Positions 49,860 to 63,905 of a stretch of DNA of 64,000 bases are shown here, piece after piece. The position numbers were made by a program, and so were the translations under genes. Under the pieces are notes generated by a model. That model was not told where the DNA came from, made no database searches, and saw only the letters and a program-made list of their open reading frames with translations. Each line of letters opens with the position of its first letter. Positions within the stretch are counted from its first letter, which is position 1. The stretch is from Serinus canaria (lineage: Eukaryota; Chordata; Aves; Passeriformes; Fringillidae), in NCBI RefSeq assembly GCF_022539315.1, contig NC_066314.1:42345180-42409179 (forward strand). Reading direction: 5' to 3'.

Positions 49860-52141
49860 GGCCTTGATCTCTGCAGGAGACACCTGAGGTGCAGCAACAA
49901 ACAAAAGGTCACTCATCTACACACAGCTTTTGTCCTTCTGCTATTTTACAGCTCATGGCTCAACTGTGAATTTCAAGACTGAATTAGTGCTAATATGTTT
50001 CAAAGGCAAAGCTTCATTTTAAAACTTCTTGGTGAACTTATGGGCCAATTTTAATGTTTTCACTGCATTTTTTTTTTTCTGTTATTAGGGTTTTCCCTGT
50101 TCCTCATGCATTAATTTCTCTTAAGGTAAAGACACAAACACTTCTGGAGAAAAAGACATGCATACATAAAATGATAAACTGCACAGTCTATTAGCATAAA
50201 AGTCTGTTTATAAAATTTTTAAATGACATAAATTCTGAAAACTTTGATTGATACTCTTGCTTCTTTTCTGATTTATAACAACCCCGGGGACCTGGATCTT
50301 CTGGTGAAAGAGAATATAATTTCTTCTTCCATTATAAATGCTTGAGGATATTGAAGCTATAAAATACGTTTTTTGAATTTCAGTGGGGGTCTGAATAGCA
50401 CTGCTCTTTAAAATGTTGTATTTAACCTGCCTTTCATCATACTATAAAGTAATTTGAGTACCTTTAGGTATAAGGCACATGTGACTTCCTGTGTCATACA
50501 GGGGATACATATTGCTAGGAGAGGTTTAGAATTATCAAAACCTTGTCAGATGAAAAGTGTTAATATCTGTCTGTTGGAATGTGCTTTTTAAATAATGTAT
50601 TTTTGTCTGTCCACTCCAATAATGTAGAAAGAATGGAATATTTATGACAGTTAGTTATTAACATCCCTACAATTACAAATAATTTGTTTCTGAAATTGTT
50701 ACATTCTTTCCTATTTCCTTGTCAAACTACTCATCCATTTTCCAGTAGACAGTACACTAAACCAGCAAGTTTTTCTCAAGAGCAAATTCTATTTTATCTC
50801 CTGATACTTCTGAAAATACTCTTATCCCAGGAATTCAGATAGAAAATCTAAGCTTGCTTAAAACTCACAGCAGTCATTTCTGCAGCTGAGAGGAAGAGAA
50901 GTGATTTAACCATAATGATCATCGTCCCCATTGACTCAAGGAAAGTTTCTATCCTTTGCTGAAATGGATATTAAAACAAAACAAAACAAAACAAAACACT
51001 TAACAATTACATTGAAAAGAAAATGAAAATATGTCTTGCAACATTCCTTTGGTTGTATTGTTACTTATGTTCTGTGAGTCTCCCACAGCCAGTCATTTGG
51101 ACACAGAGGACCCTGTTTGCTTAGCATACTGCCCCACAAGCAGCAGTAAAAGCATCCTGTGGCCTTGAGTGCCTCAGACAACCTTTCCCAAATGGAGAGT
51201 TTGCCTGAAAATATCTCATCTTAATAATCACTTGGAAGATATTTAAAAGTGAGCTCAAGAAAGGTTAGAGACTTCATAAAGGGGCAAGGCTGATGATGCC
51301 ACCACCCTTGTAAGAGATATGTGATTCCCTGCAAGGCTCATTGGTATTTCATTATTGTACTCTTGAAGAGACTTTGACAGCAATGAATCTCTAGTACAAT
51401 GCCTTATCTTCCCCTCTTAGACTCCCTACAATTCTGCTGGACAAGACCCTTTGGTGCTTGCCATGGACCCTGCTGCCTGAACCACAGGCAGTACCCCAAA
51501 GCCCCTTCCTGATAAATGTCTCAATTTTCTCTCCTTTTGTAAGTTTAACTTTCTTTAGCATGCTCAGCTTCTTCCAATGCCACAGGTCTCCTCTCTGCTT
51601 CTACCCAGTGCTACTCCAGTAGAATATCTGCAGCTCTCCATTCTCCTGCCTAACTTTGTTTAGCCCTTTGCTGAGCACAAGATGCAAGATGTGCTGGCAA
51701 AAGGAAATTTTAACTGTTCTGGAATCCTGGCAGGCTCCTCTCCTGGTGGGAGCCCTGTCAGAGATTTTTTTGCCTCATCCAGTTCCTGATATTTTTATGA
51801 AAATTTAAGAACTTTGAATGTTCAAATTTGAATGAACTTGGGCAATGGAATTAGGACATATATGTGACTATTACAGAATAACCTGAGTTTCTTTTCTTTT
51901 TTAAACAGAGTGAAAGTAACATGAAAGTAACTTAAAAATAGTTATGTGTTATAACTAGCTTATGTAATGCACCATAGCAGAAGTTTTCATCCTTTTAGAA
52001 ATATCTGAATTTTCCAAGACATATGAGATTAAAGTAAAACTTTGATAGCTATAGCAAGTCACATAATTTTAATCTATAATTAATGGAGAAAATTAAATTC
52101 CTTTAAAGAAAATATTTATCCTATTTAAAAAATAGATTAAG
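49860..52141. other. Non-coding DNA, no gene seen
   Basis: AT-rich sequence with an AAAAC microsatellite (five units, 50973-50998). No open segment resembles a protein, and no repeat family is recognised. Confidence 0.6.
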
Positions 52142-52220
52142 ACATGGGATTTCCAACCAATGCAAAATTGGTTGGAAATCCCATGTTAATTTTGCATTTC
52201 CGACCAAATGCAAAATTAAC
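52142..52220. repeat. Two adjacent perfect hairpins
   Basis: Hairpin 1: arms 52142-52161 (ACATGGGATTTCCAACCAAT) and 52167-52186, a perfect 20-bp stem with 5-nt loop GCAAA. Hairpin 2: arms 52185-52199 (GTTAATTTTGCATTT) and 52206-52220, a perfect 15-bp stem with 6-nt loop CCGACC, sharing two bases with the first. The loop side of hairpin 1 and the right arm of hairpin 2 are also near-direct copies (TTCCAACCAATGCAAAATT at 52151 and TTCCGACCAAATGCAAAATT at 52198). The whole block is therefore copies of one short word in alternating orientation. A template-switch replication event explains this most simply. Confidence 0.95.
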
Positions 52221-52675
52221 TGCAAAACTTCAAATTTCCCTACAATAGTTTTATTCTGCAAGCTCTCTCCCTTAAATACAACAAAGGTATGGTTAGGCTT
52301 TCTCACATACTAGAAGTTATATTGCTTCTAAAGAAACAAATACTATTAAAATAGCAGACTATGAACCCCCCCACTACCCCCACTTTTCAATTAATAAAAA
52401 TGAATATTCTCATTTACAAGTAAAAGGTTAGGAAAGGTTATTTTGTTAACAAGTCTGAAAATCAGATGGATTTTCACTGATGGTTTTCACTTTTTTAATC
52501 TAAGATATATATTTCTGACTGTACACTAACTGCTTAATGATTAGGTGAAACAGATTTCCTATCACTAAATTTTTGTATGGATTGGGGATGGTTTTGCAGT
52601 GAAAGCAGAGGCTGAGGAGTCATCCCTGGGTGCTCTGTGAAACTATAAAGGAATAGAAGCTTTTAGATTCCAACT

Positions 52676-52865
52676 GCTAACCCAGGATTGCCAGGCCCAC
52701 AGCTAAACCTTTTCCTTAAGCACCTCATCCAAACATCTTTTAAATACCTTCAGGGATGGTGCCTCAACTGCCTCTCTGGGCAGCCTGTTCCAGTGCTTGA
52801 CAACCCTGTGGGAGAAGAATTTTTTCTTCATATGTAATCTAAACCTTGCCTGGTTCAATTTGAGT
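52676..52865 (-). mobile_element. CR1 LINE remnant, minus strand
   Basis: Reverse-oriented CR1 3'-region sequence: CCACAGCTAAACC, then CTTTTAAATACCTTCAGGGA, CTGGGCAGCCTGTTCCAGTG, and GAGAAGAATTTTTTCTTCAT followed by ATCTAAACCTTGCCTGG. This order is the usual CR1 untranslated and C-terminal segment read backwards. The terminal tail repeats are missing and the copy is well diverged, so the ends are approximate. No coding potential. Confidence 0.88.
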
Positions 52866-55800
52866 GCTCTGCTCCTCACTCATGGAGCAATAACTCCACA
52901 AATACATATAGGAACCACCTCAGACCCAGAGGTACCAGGTGGGCTTGGGTACAGGTGACTAAGCCAAACCAGGAGTCAAAGGCACCTGATTTCTTTACCC
53001 CTAAACCAGAGATATAACCATCATGCTTGCCATTTCTACATCTTAATTCTTTAATACTTGCAAACTGTTCTGGGATCCCTGACCTGAAGGTCTGCACTAG
53101 TGCTTTGACTTCTGAACAACCTCTGCACAGATTATCATTGAATTGAACAGACAAAAAATAAAGGAAGGAACAAAATCTTTATCCATTGTTCAACTCCACC
53201 AAGCCTCCCCCCAGCCCCCCAATATTTTATTGATTGACTGAAATATTTAGAAAGCAATTATATTACTACCTTAACAGTTTTGGGTTTAGAGAGGTAAGAT
53301 TAAAATCCAGCAATCATTTTCCTCCTGAATGCTTGAAATATGAAGGATTGCTTCAAGGCTCTACATTACAATTATTCCACTGTGAATTATTTTTATAATT
53401 ATTTCCACTCCAACTATGTGCTGACATTTACATATTATGTTATAGGTTTCAGCATGTTCCCAGCTCTGACTGTGTTTTGCACTGTAGGCTAAATTCTTGT
53501 GTTATTACTGGTGTTATTTTTCTAATGTGTCTCTCTGAACTGTCCATATGGAAAACATTCTGGCCTGATGATATGCTTTGTTGAGATTACAGCTGGGTCA
53601 ATTAGTAATGGTCAGTGATCAGAAGCACCTCTCAGCTAGGTTTAGTTTAATATGACAGCATAATTCTTTTGCCTTCTTTGACAAGTCACCTGTCCCTAAA
53701 ATGGCACAGATCATAATAGCAAAAAAGGTCTAGAGGAAAGAAATACCTGTTTTTATAATGGTATCATTAAATAAGCACAGTTAAATCCCATGTAAACCTT
53801 GTCCATTATCTCACATACCAGAACAACATGAAAGTTTACTGAAGTCCCAGATGTGAAAAAGAAAGCGGAGTGGTTCCCTAGTAGCCTGTGATCCTGGACT
53901 ACAAAGTTCCTTGGAAACAATTACTCATTTGTACAGACAAGAGTCATTCCATATAAACTACATCTGATCTGCTTTGTTTCTCTGACACTGGAATATCACC
54001 ATGTCCATTTTCAATGGGTTTTAAGTGATACTTCCCCATTTTTATCAATGATGGCACTCACTTTCACTAATTCCTAATTTATTTAGTAATCAAGCCTAAA
54101 AGTATGGGGGCTTTTCACACTTAAGGTGATATTCATCCTCAGAGAGAGATATTGAAATTTAGGTCTGGATGTGAAAACACCTGCATGTGAGCTGGAATTA
54201 TCCTAAACCTTCCTAAATTATCCTAAGCTCTCTATCCTAAAGTCAACTTCCAGGAAAGTGGGACTCCACATTATATCCCAAGCTTTCCTCATGCTCATTG
54301 AACAAAAGATGAGTGAAGATTACACAGGCTGATAACATCAATACAGAGATCAAACAAGTGGTTGATGGTTCTAGGATGAAGTTTTGACTGTCTGGTGTCT
54401 TCACTAAGGTTGATCACACATCTGGACTAAGCAATATCTTTCCTCTGGCACCTAAAAAGCTGCTGACTTAAAACTGGAGGCAGAGATGCACAGAAGGCCT
54501 TAAGTCACTGATGAAGGCTGAAGATGTAAAAAATCACCTAGGAAAGGTAAGGAAGTTGGGGTAATTAGTGCTTTGAGAGCTTTTGCTCAGCTTTGCAGGG
54601 GGTCTTCTACAGGCTGCAAATTGAGGAAGGAGGACAAAGAGGAGGACAGGGGCTCACAACCACCAACCACCACAACTCCATCTTGACAAAGGTTCTGTCA
54701 GGGATTTTTCAGCAGAATACTTCCTATAAAGTGAATGAGCAACTTCGGTGCAATTTCCATGGACTGAACTACATTGCTGAGAAGGAACTCACAAAAAAAA
54801 TTATTTCTGACCCAGCACTCCCTTTCTCTGGAGTATTCTGTTTCCAAGGAGACAAGTGGGATGCTAGATATGGGTTTTCTGCTGATTTTCCTGGAAACTT
54901 AGTTTTTGGCTCAGATCAAAAAATGCAGTTGAATGAATCAGAGATTAGTCAATATGTATAGATTGGTGTTGAAATTTCCAGAGCATTCCTTCTGAAAGCA
55001 GCCCTTGAGAATTTTGTTTATTTGGATAAAGTGCTAAGGTAGATAATTTCTGCACATTTTAATTCAAACACCTAAAGGCTTGCTAGTTGAAAAAAAAAGT
55101 TAGAAAAGTAGCATGAGCTAAACATTTCTACTTGAATGTATCAATTTTCCTTCTGTCAGGCACATGTTGCCTCCAAAATCTGAATATTTTTCCCTGAATA
55201 TTTAAAATATAACTACACTACTGGCCAGCACATGATCAGACTCAGAAGGGGAGCACTACCAGATGAACCCTGGCAGTCACTTGTGATACCTAACATTCAT
55301 TTAGCTGTTAGCACTGCTGGTACCTGAGTCTCTTCTCCAGGTCACTGAAGAGGTGTGAGAAGTTGTGAATAGTTACTAGTGATGCTGCCTCATCTGACCC
55401 CCAAAACACTCAGAGCATACCTGCTTGCCAAGGTAATAGCATTTCCCATTCCCATCTCACAACTCCCTGTTTTACTCTCTGGAAACACAGCTGAGGTACC
55501 AGTGTTTGTGATGCTGCTTCTCTATGAAAGCAAGCCAAAGATGGACCTGGCAGCCAGAAAATGTCCTACTCCAAAGCACTGGAGTATTGAGTAAAATTAA
55601 TTTTGCAGCCCAGTTATCAGCTAGGGAAATTATGTCCATGTTCCCAGACTCGATCCAAGTGCCAATAGAGACAGTGAAAAGCAAAGCTTACTGTTCAAAA
55701 GTGGTGGCAGAGTTTCCACCTCGCCTGCCAGTGAGATAGTACTGCCCTGTAACTGGAGAGTGTTGCAAGATTTTCTGAGTTGTGAAAAAATTCCCAGTTT

Positions 55801-58800
55801 CCAACAAGGACATTCCTTTCTTATTACTTGGGGGAACTTTCAAGCTATGCACCTTCTTTAGATTATACCATAGTTTGAAGAAGCACAAAGATCATTTTTC
55901 TCTGAGCTAAGGGGCAATACTCTTCCCACATTTCTTTTTATGAACTTTGCCACAGTCACAGTAAGAAGTTCCAGTTTCATCAATGTTTTTTTATCTTTCA
56001 AGGCTATTTCCCCAAGGAATGGAATGCTAACAAACCCCCATTCCTAATGGAATGCTAACAAACCCCCTTCCACACCTCTGATTTCTAATGCTGTTGTGTA
56101 GATGCATTGTTTTGGACTTTCTGCTGCTGATCTATTTGAACCTCTCCTCCACTTACAAATCCTCCCTCCTCTTACACTTCTTCTCTGCTGCTGACAACTG
56201 AACCCTCTCCTTCTCAGACTCTCACATTTCCTATAATCTTTGATCCTGCCTCCTCCAGCCTCTGTGCCACATAAAAGTAGCACATTGGAAAAAAAAAAAA
56301 AATTCAGGCCCTGTTAAGGTTTCAGTTTGCTGTGATGTTTTCTTCACTGACACCCTACAATATAAATTGCTTCTTTTTAGACAACTCTGGCTCCCCATAT
56401 TGTAAATTTGTCCAGCCTAATTCTGACTGTACTGATGCCAATGCCCTCCAAACAGCTGAAGCTTTCAAACTTCAATCTCAGACTGTCAAACAGGGCAAGT
56501 TACCCTCCCCACTGACTTTGTGCTCAATTCACTCTTTCATGATATTCCATGCAATAAGTTTGAATTTTTTAAACTTGAAGGTCAGCATATTGCAGTCCAG
56601 CTGCAGAGTTCATAACTGATTCACTCACTCCTCATGTTGGCTCCAAAACTTCTTAGTTTCTTATACTATTTTTTTACCTTGTTTTCAGGATATGCTTAAG
56701 GCTCACAGTAAAGCCATGCCTTACCATTTACTTAAAACACACAGACTTCATTCTGGCCTTCAGAAGGGATCACTCTGACAGATGCAAGCCTTCTGCTTTT
56801 GCACATCATGAATAGTCTCAGATTACACAGAAAGGATTTAAGGCCAATGCTGGGATATAAATCCAAGTCTGCCAGCCTAGAGACTCCAAAACCGTAGTGA
56901 GATTTTCTAGCTGAAGTCATCAGCACTCAGACCCAGCTCCCCCACTGATCCGTCCCCAAAGAAGAGATTCTTGGCCTCTGCTTGCTCACTTTCCACTCAG
57001 CCCTGACTACATCATCCTTGTGGGTCACTCAGGAAAATGAAAATAAATATAGTCCATGGCAACCCCTCCTATATCATTCTGTGTCTGCTTTCTGCATTGC
57101 AAATGGTGTGTTATGTGGCCTTCTTTCCACAGCTGCTTTTTCCAGCTCTGAATGCTTTATCACTGCACCTATTCTCTCCCATTAGGCTAAAGTTTGCATC
57201 TGAATGATAGATCTCATACAATTTTTTCTGGATTTAGCCCTCCTTAAGAACTGCTAAGGAGAAATGTACTGCTGACAGAAAGATAGAGACACTCCAATGC
57301 ATCTATATAGGGACATTTGAGCAGAAGACCACCTGTATTCCACTCTTTCTTACTCACTCTCCTTTTTTTTGAGCCAAAGAGTTGTGCAATCATCCACATC
57401 TGTGCAAATACAGCATGCAAAGGGCCCCAGGTTGTCAGTGTCAGCTCGCTCTCTCCTCCTTGTGGTTTTGGCTGCAATGATGTTTGATGATGAGCAGAGT
57501 CAGTTTTGGGTAGAAGAGCTATGTCAGACAAGTTTGCATGGAAAGTGTATGCTGTCCATGGGCTTTGAACCAGACAGCTGGACACAGGACTGATTTTGCT
57601 TCCAGTTCCAAATCTAAAATTTAGAAGTTACACCAGAGACTACAACTCATTTTTCTCAAGTGTGAAGAAGTCACTGACATAGTGAAGGAAAAAAAAAAAA
57701 ACAACAGGATGACTCAATGCTAATATGAAAAAATACAAAAATTTATCTAAAAACTCAAGAACATTTTATCTGTTTCTCTTCTGGGACCTGTACCTGTGTA
57801 TGCAGTAGGGTATGAGGAGGAGTGGTGGGCAGAGCAATGATATCAGCATGTGAATGAGTCTCCTGGGAGGTACCTGTGGAAAGTCAGCAATTTCCCATAT
57901 GGAAAGTCCTTGAAAATTAGAGCACAGGAAGGTAACTGGTGGCATAAATTGTGCAGAATTGTGTATATTCTTAAAGATGCCTGGGCTGGTATTTGTGAGG
58001 GCAGGCTGGCCTCAAGATCAGCTTGATTCACGGGGACTGGAGTCCTGTTTCTTTCTTTTATAGAAAAGGCTATATTGTGAAGGTCCTGGGATATTTCTGG
58101 CATGTTTATGGAGAAAAGGATTTTCCCTAGGGCCCCTGCAGAACTGTGACAGGTGAGTCATAAAGCTCCAAGCTGCAACTGAAGGCACTGTTCTGCTAAA
58201 GCTGACAAAAAGGGAGTGCCATGTGAGATAAAGGGATTGACACAAGTTCATACTACTATTCTATTGAAATTATTCTAGTGACTCCTCTTCCTTCTTGAAG
58301 GTCTTAGTGGTTGCTCTCCATGTTATCCATCATATTGATTTCATCAGATGTGATATCCTTCTATTGCTGTCAGTCAGTCATAAATTCTAAAGCAAACATT
58401 TTCAGTTTTCTCTGATCCAGTCCTTATCCTTGGGAAAAGCTTCCAGTAATCACACATAAATGAACATCATTTCCCTTTCCCTTCCTCCTAAAAGCCTATT
58501 ACCTCTGCTTGACTTGCTGTGTGCTTAGGCTACTATATATCACATTAACAGGTAAAGTCTTAAAGTCTTCTTATTTCTCTTCTACAGATCTGTTTATATG
58601 GTTTCCTTGAATAAAAATACCTTTTTGTTGTTGTTGTTTTTGGTTTTGGTGTCTGCTGTGCCTAATGTTGTGGATACCTTGTCTTTCATACAACATAGAA
58701 ACACAAATAATTATAAAGAAATGTGTGAGTGTGCATATGTGAGAGAAGTGGAGCACATTCCTCCATATTTCTTGAGTGTAGAGAAGTAAAATCTTAAAAT

Positions 58801-61800
58801 CTAAAACCAGTGCAAAATATGGTATTTGAAATACAGTTTAGTTTTGGTTTTATCTGTCAGATAAAGAAACTGCCTGATGTTCAAACTTGTTCCATTTGCC
58901 CAGTGTCCATCAATGTTTTGCCAACTACAGAATAGGAGATGAAAAATTTTATTTTTCTCCTTTTTAGCTTTCCAACAACAGAAGGTTAACTCAGTTTCTT
59001 CCCAAGAAGGTAGCTCATTCAGCTTCCTGACAGTAGAAATCACTCTGTTAAATGTTGCTCAGCAGCATGACAGAGCTTCAAAGAGATAGGATTTTCCTTC
59101 TTGGAGTGCCCTTATTCTTAGGGTATACATTCATAATAAACAAAAAAAAAAAAAGAGGACTTTACACAATGAACTTCTGTGGCTTAAGATTATCTGGAGC
59201 TAAAAAAGTAAATAAATTCTATCTACTAGATTTTGCTATCAGTTAAAATAGTACACTCATCATTGAGAGTATATGTTTAAAGCTTCTTTATTTATCAGCC
59301 AAACTACCAGATATACCTGCTATGATCCTAGAAAGCAATACTCTTGCACTAGACCTCCTTCCATATATCTAGCTGAAAGAAGGAAAAATGAACCAAACCA
59401 ACCAGATAAACTAACAAACAATTGTTCCTCAAAAATCCCAAAATCACATAATGAACACAACTCATAAACTTCCAGGATGACTAATGAATACATACACAGA
59501 AACTCATCTGGTAACAATGTCAGCTTACAAAATCAGCTGGTTTAATGAGTGTGAAAAAAATGTAGGAAGAATCACACACCAGCAGAGCTATTTAAATTAA
59601 AAAAACTTCTGCTTCAAGCAGATAAGTTTTTGATCTATGATAAAAACATAATTAACATTGGCCATAACATGACTTATTTTGTATGAGACCTCAGCTTGCT
59701 GACACACTCAATCTTTTCTCCTGTACCTATTAGACATGGAACAAAAAAACAGATTCAAGCTCTGGCCCAAACACTGAGAAATTTAGTGTGAGATAAAGAC
59801 TGCTATTTCACCATTTCTAATTATTTGGCTAGCAGGTTTTGGCTTTAGTTTTTATAAACTGAACCAAGAAGTTCTGATTTCACCAAGGTCCCTGTCAAAG
59901 TCTATTAAGCATGTCCTTGAGTAGTGATGAATGACCATTAACTTAGTTCATTCTGTCATCCCTTTCAGCCTTTTGCTTGATCTCATGAATTCTTATTTAA
60001 TGTTTTCTTCATTTATTTTATCTTCATCTCCTTTTTACCACAAGAGAATATTTATGGATGTCTTACAGAGCTATATTTACTTTTTTGGCATAATGTTTGT
60101 ACTGACATCCTGAAGCTTCCCTCCAGGCACTGAATTCAGGTATGAATCATTATGAATGATCTGAAGAGCCACTTTAACAAAGTCTTCCTTTTCTGTTTTT
60201 TCCCACCAACTCGCCAGTACAAATGGCACCTAAAAGAACTACCAAATAATTTCTTTTTTGTTGTTGCTGTTTACTCTTTGCCAAATGTCAAGTCATGACC
60301 TTGTATCATGCCTGCTGTAGGATAGAAATTTCAGAAAATAAGTCAAATATGTGTAATAAAGATTATAATGCCTTTTTTTTTTGAAATACATGTACAAGGT
60401 CTTTTTTCTCATATTCCTTCTATATGCTTTTGTTCAATGAGACTATCTCAGTCCACAACAGCTTCAGCTTCTCCCAGGATAACTGCTGTGGAAACATTAA
60501 TGCAAGTACAGTCCTCTTTTAACAGTAGAGGTTATGTAGAGGTGCCTTGAGCAGCACATAATGTTCTGTGTGCTTTAAGGTAAAGTCATCAAGCAAGCAA
60601 TGAGTTCCAGTGTGTCTGGGCTTATGCAGCAGGTTGTAAAGAGAAGAGAGGGAGCTGGTGCTGGTGTCTCCTTGGATGGAGATCCCACTGGTTTCCCTGC
60701 CAATGCCTTGATCCTGCCAGTTTCAGCACACCACAGGTGCACAGAACCACAGCCAGTGTCTGGAGCCATTTCAGCTTTCAGTGTTACTGCATCAATCACA
60801 AGACCCTTGGAAATATGAAGATGTCATTAAAATGCATCAACGTATCCAGCTCTGACAAAGAATGTGAAATCTTCTTTATATCAATGGCACATAATGAACT
60901 GAACACACCCAGTACAGGCAGATGGAAAATTAATGAACAACGTGTACATATTTTTAGGGTGGTCTTGAAGTCTCTCCAACCTAAGAAAGAACTTCCCAGG
61001 AATGAGCTGATATTTTTTCTCCTTTGTGGATAGCATATCCAGGCAATGGAGTCATGCATAAATTTCCACCAAATTTAAACAATTCTTACTTCAGCTTACT
61101 TTGTTCATTTCTATTCTAAATTTGCAGGCAACATCTCAGAGATTATGAATTTGAGCTTTATTTCTATTTATTTTATCTCTATTTTGTTCTACAGACTGCT
61201 TGTAAAGAATTGCTGCACTGTACATGTATGACTCCTGTGTGAAAAAAGTGCCTGTGAAATTCTTAGGCAGGAAAATCAAGATCAAAATCACCAATCCTGT
61301 AAAAAATTTTGTTTTCAATGGGTGTTTTTTCTCCTACTACTTTCTAGTAATAAATCACTTCACAGAATACAAGTAAAATACAGTCAGTATAGAAACCAAG
61401 TATTCTGCATAGCAATTTAAACACAGAAAATTTTGATCTATGATTTCAGGTTTAAAATACCTGAAAAAAAGCAATCATTTTGGCTGTCATAAACATTACA
61501 TTTGCCACATCTTAAAAGATGATTCTCATATTTACCTGAGTTATTTAACTTTAATACACTCTAAGAATCAGAAATGGAATTTAAAAATTTATTGTCTGGA
61601 TTCAAGTGCTCTTATATTTCATAGAATAGCATTCTATATTTACTTTTCAACTGAAGGATCATGTTTTATTCTTTGATTGAAAGAATATTAAACTTTGCCT
61701 ATGCCACACAATTTGCTTCAGTCTCCGTACACAAGGCACAGTCTCCTTCACATCATTCCAGACCAAATGCAGAAGTTACAGCATGGCAAAACTGCACAAA

Positions 61801-63311
61801 TTAAAGAAACCACAAGAAATTGATTGCTCTGTGGGGAGCCCAGAAGAGGGGAAAGGCAGACAAGGCCTCAAGTAAATATTGTTTGCTGAATCATCTTAAA
61901 GAAGGTTATGTCATGCATGGGCATGGCCAGTAAAACAGGTGATATTTGAGACTAATAAAGAAATCAATTTTTTTAACTTTTTTGAGCTTTTTAATTAAAC
62001 TTGATCAGGTATTCATAATTAATTTAGATAAATTATATCAAATTTTTTGGCTAAAAAATAGCATGGTTATGCTGAAATGACTAATAGATCCAAATTACAA
62101 ACAGAATGTTCTTCCATCTGTAAGAAAATTAAGATATCTGTGCATTTTGTGGTTTAGAGGTGAGAGGGAATTTGGAGGAAGAAGTTGTTTCCAGCCAAAA
62201 AGGTTGAAAATATTTTAATTGTGTCTGTATGAGGTTAATAACCATAGGACTCGATTACAAATACTTCTATGTGGCTGAAATATTTCTGCTTGATTTTAAG
62301 GTGTAGCACCAACACCTGTTTGACTATCTATAGATACTCCATCAGATAGGGACATAAAACCAGTGGAGTTAAAGTAAATTTACACTGGGGAAAGTGAAAA
62401 ATACAACGTAGTCCTTGATGCTGTGATTTGGGGTGAAATGATGAAACACCCTGTAAATTCAGCCTTGGATGGTGTAATTAAAGCTGGCAGTACCATCTAG
62501 TGGGCAGAGAAAGAATTGAAGAGTACAGATACAAGTAGATAGTATCCTCAGAACCCAAGTATTATATTGAGATTTAGGAAACCTAATGACAGGAGATAGC
62601 ACTTCTGAGATTGTAAGATCGGTAGCTTTTTTCACATTATTGTGAAAAATATATGTAATGGAATGCATGTAGGAAAACTTAAAAACAAAAAGTGGTACAA
62701 TTTTTTCATTACCAGTGATGTATTTCAGCTAAAGATGATTGCTCTGTAGCTTCTTTCTCACAATTGCAAGCCTTATGTTCTACTCCTATAACTCTGTTGT
62801 TGGTTTTGGGCTCTCCAAAAAATCTGTATAGGTTCATTTAACTTTAGATTAGATTCCTTCTTTCCTTTTTTTTCCAAAATAAGCATCATAGTTCTTATTG
62901 ACTCGTTGTTTTTTTAATGTAGCTCAAGAAGAACCACAACAGATTTCAGTTTTCCTTCCAGATTTATACATGACATTTTTTTCTCACCGTCTCCTGGTTT
63001 AGCTACTTTAGATTGCCTCACTTTTGAGAGGTTTCCAGCTCTTGGTTATGTATCATATATTAGTCTTAAGAACTACTGAATACTTACAGTATGGACTGCT
63101 CAGTACACTTGGTATTGTAATCAGAGGATAAAATGCTATTTACAATTCTTTATCTCCGTATTTATGTGATTTTGAGTAACAAATTTATGAAGTATTCTTT
63201 TCTTGCCTGAAAACTGATGAAACATTTAGTCTCTTCTGAGACACCAGAATTAAATTTTGATAAAAAATCTTCACAAGATGGTGTCCATTTTAAGTGACTT
63301 CTGCTTTTTTT
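52866..63311. other. Long non-coding stretch, no gene seen
   Basis: About 10.4 kb of AT-rich DNA. A 20-bp word (TGGAATGCTAACAAACCCCC) is duplicated at 56020 and 56048. The longest open frame (54593-54961, plus, about 120 codons) has no ATG-linked family signature. A short leucine-rich start at 58598-58660 is the product of a TTG microsatellite. I recognise no exon. Confidence 0.6.
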
Positions 63312-63317
63312 CCTTGG

Positions 63318-63905
63318 TGTCATGGTTCAAGCCCAGCCAAAAACCAAGCAGCCATTCACTCATTCCCCCACCAGCAGGATCAGGGAGACAACTGGAAGGG
63401 TAAGAGTTAGAAAACTCATGAGATGAGATAAAGGCAGTTTAATAGGGAAAAGCAAAACCCATGCACATGCAAACCAAGGGATTAATTCACTGCTTCCCAT
63501 GGGCAGGCAGGTGTTCAGCCACCTCCAGTAGAGCAGGGCTCCACCACACATAATGGTGACTTGGGAAGACAAAGACCATCACTACAAATGTCACCCCATC
63601 CCTTCCTCCTTCTTGTTTCCATTTCTATATCCTGAGCATGATGCCACGTGGTACAGAATGTCCCTTTGGTCAGCTGGGGTCACCTGTCCTGGCTGTGTCT
63701 CCTCCCAACCCACCAGGCACTCACAACACCCCTGCCAGTGAGACAACATGAATAGCAGAAAAGGCCTTGGCTCTGAGCAAGCACTGCTCAGAAATAACAA
63801 AAACCTCTCTACACTGTCAACACTGTGTTCAGCACAAATCCCAAACACAGCCTCATACTAGCCAATAGGAAGAAAATTAACTTTACTCCAGCCAAAACCA
63901 GCACA
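63318..63905 (-). mobile_element. Endogenous retrovirus solo LTR, minus strand
   Basis: A 588-bp long terminal repeat in reverse orientation. On the minus strand it starts TGTGCTGGTTTTGGCTGG and ends GGCTTGAACCATGACA, so it has the TG...CA ends of a retroviral LTR. The internal sequence matches an LTR type I know to be abundant in songbird genomes. Flanks CCTTGG (63312-63317) and CCTTGT (63906-63911) look like a 6-bp target duplication with one mismatch, the length usual for class II (ERVK-like) insertions. No gag, pol or env sequence adjoins either side, so it is a solo LTR left by recombination. A TATA-like ATATAGAAA and a CACGTG (near 63644) lie inside. Open frames within are chance. Confidence 0.88.

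Noticed and set aside
52142..52220. A microRNA gene
   Set aside because: Stems of 20 and 15 bp with tiny loops are too short for a typical animal pre-miRNA (about 30-bp stem), and the copies look like a replication error.
54593..54961. Open frame of about 122 codons, plus strand, with an AG acceptor-like CAGCTTTGCAG before it
   Set aside because: No recognisable domain or composition bias, wrong phase to follow the candidate signal exon, and no donor at its end. Length is within chance for 64 kb in six frames.
58598..58789. Signal-peptide-like start MVSLNKNTFLLLLFLVLVSA
   Set aside because: The leucine run comes from a TTG microsatellite at about 58624-58637, and no splice donor follows the leader.
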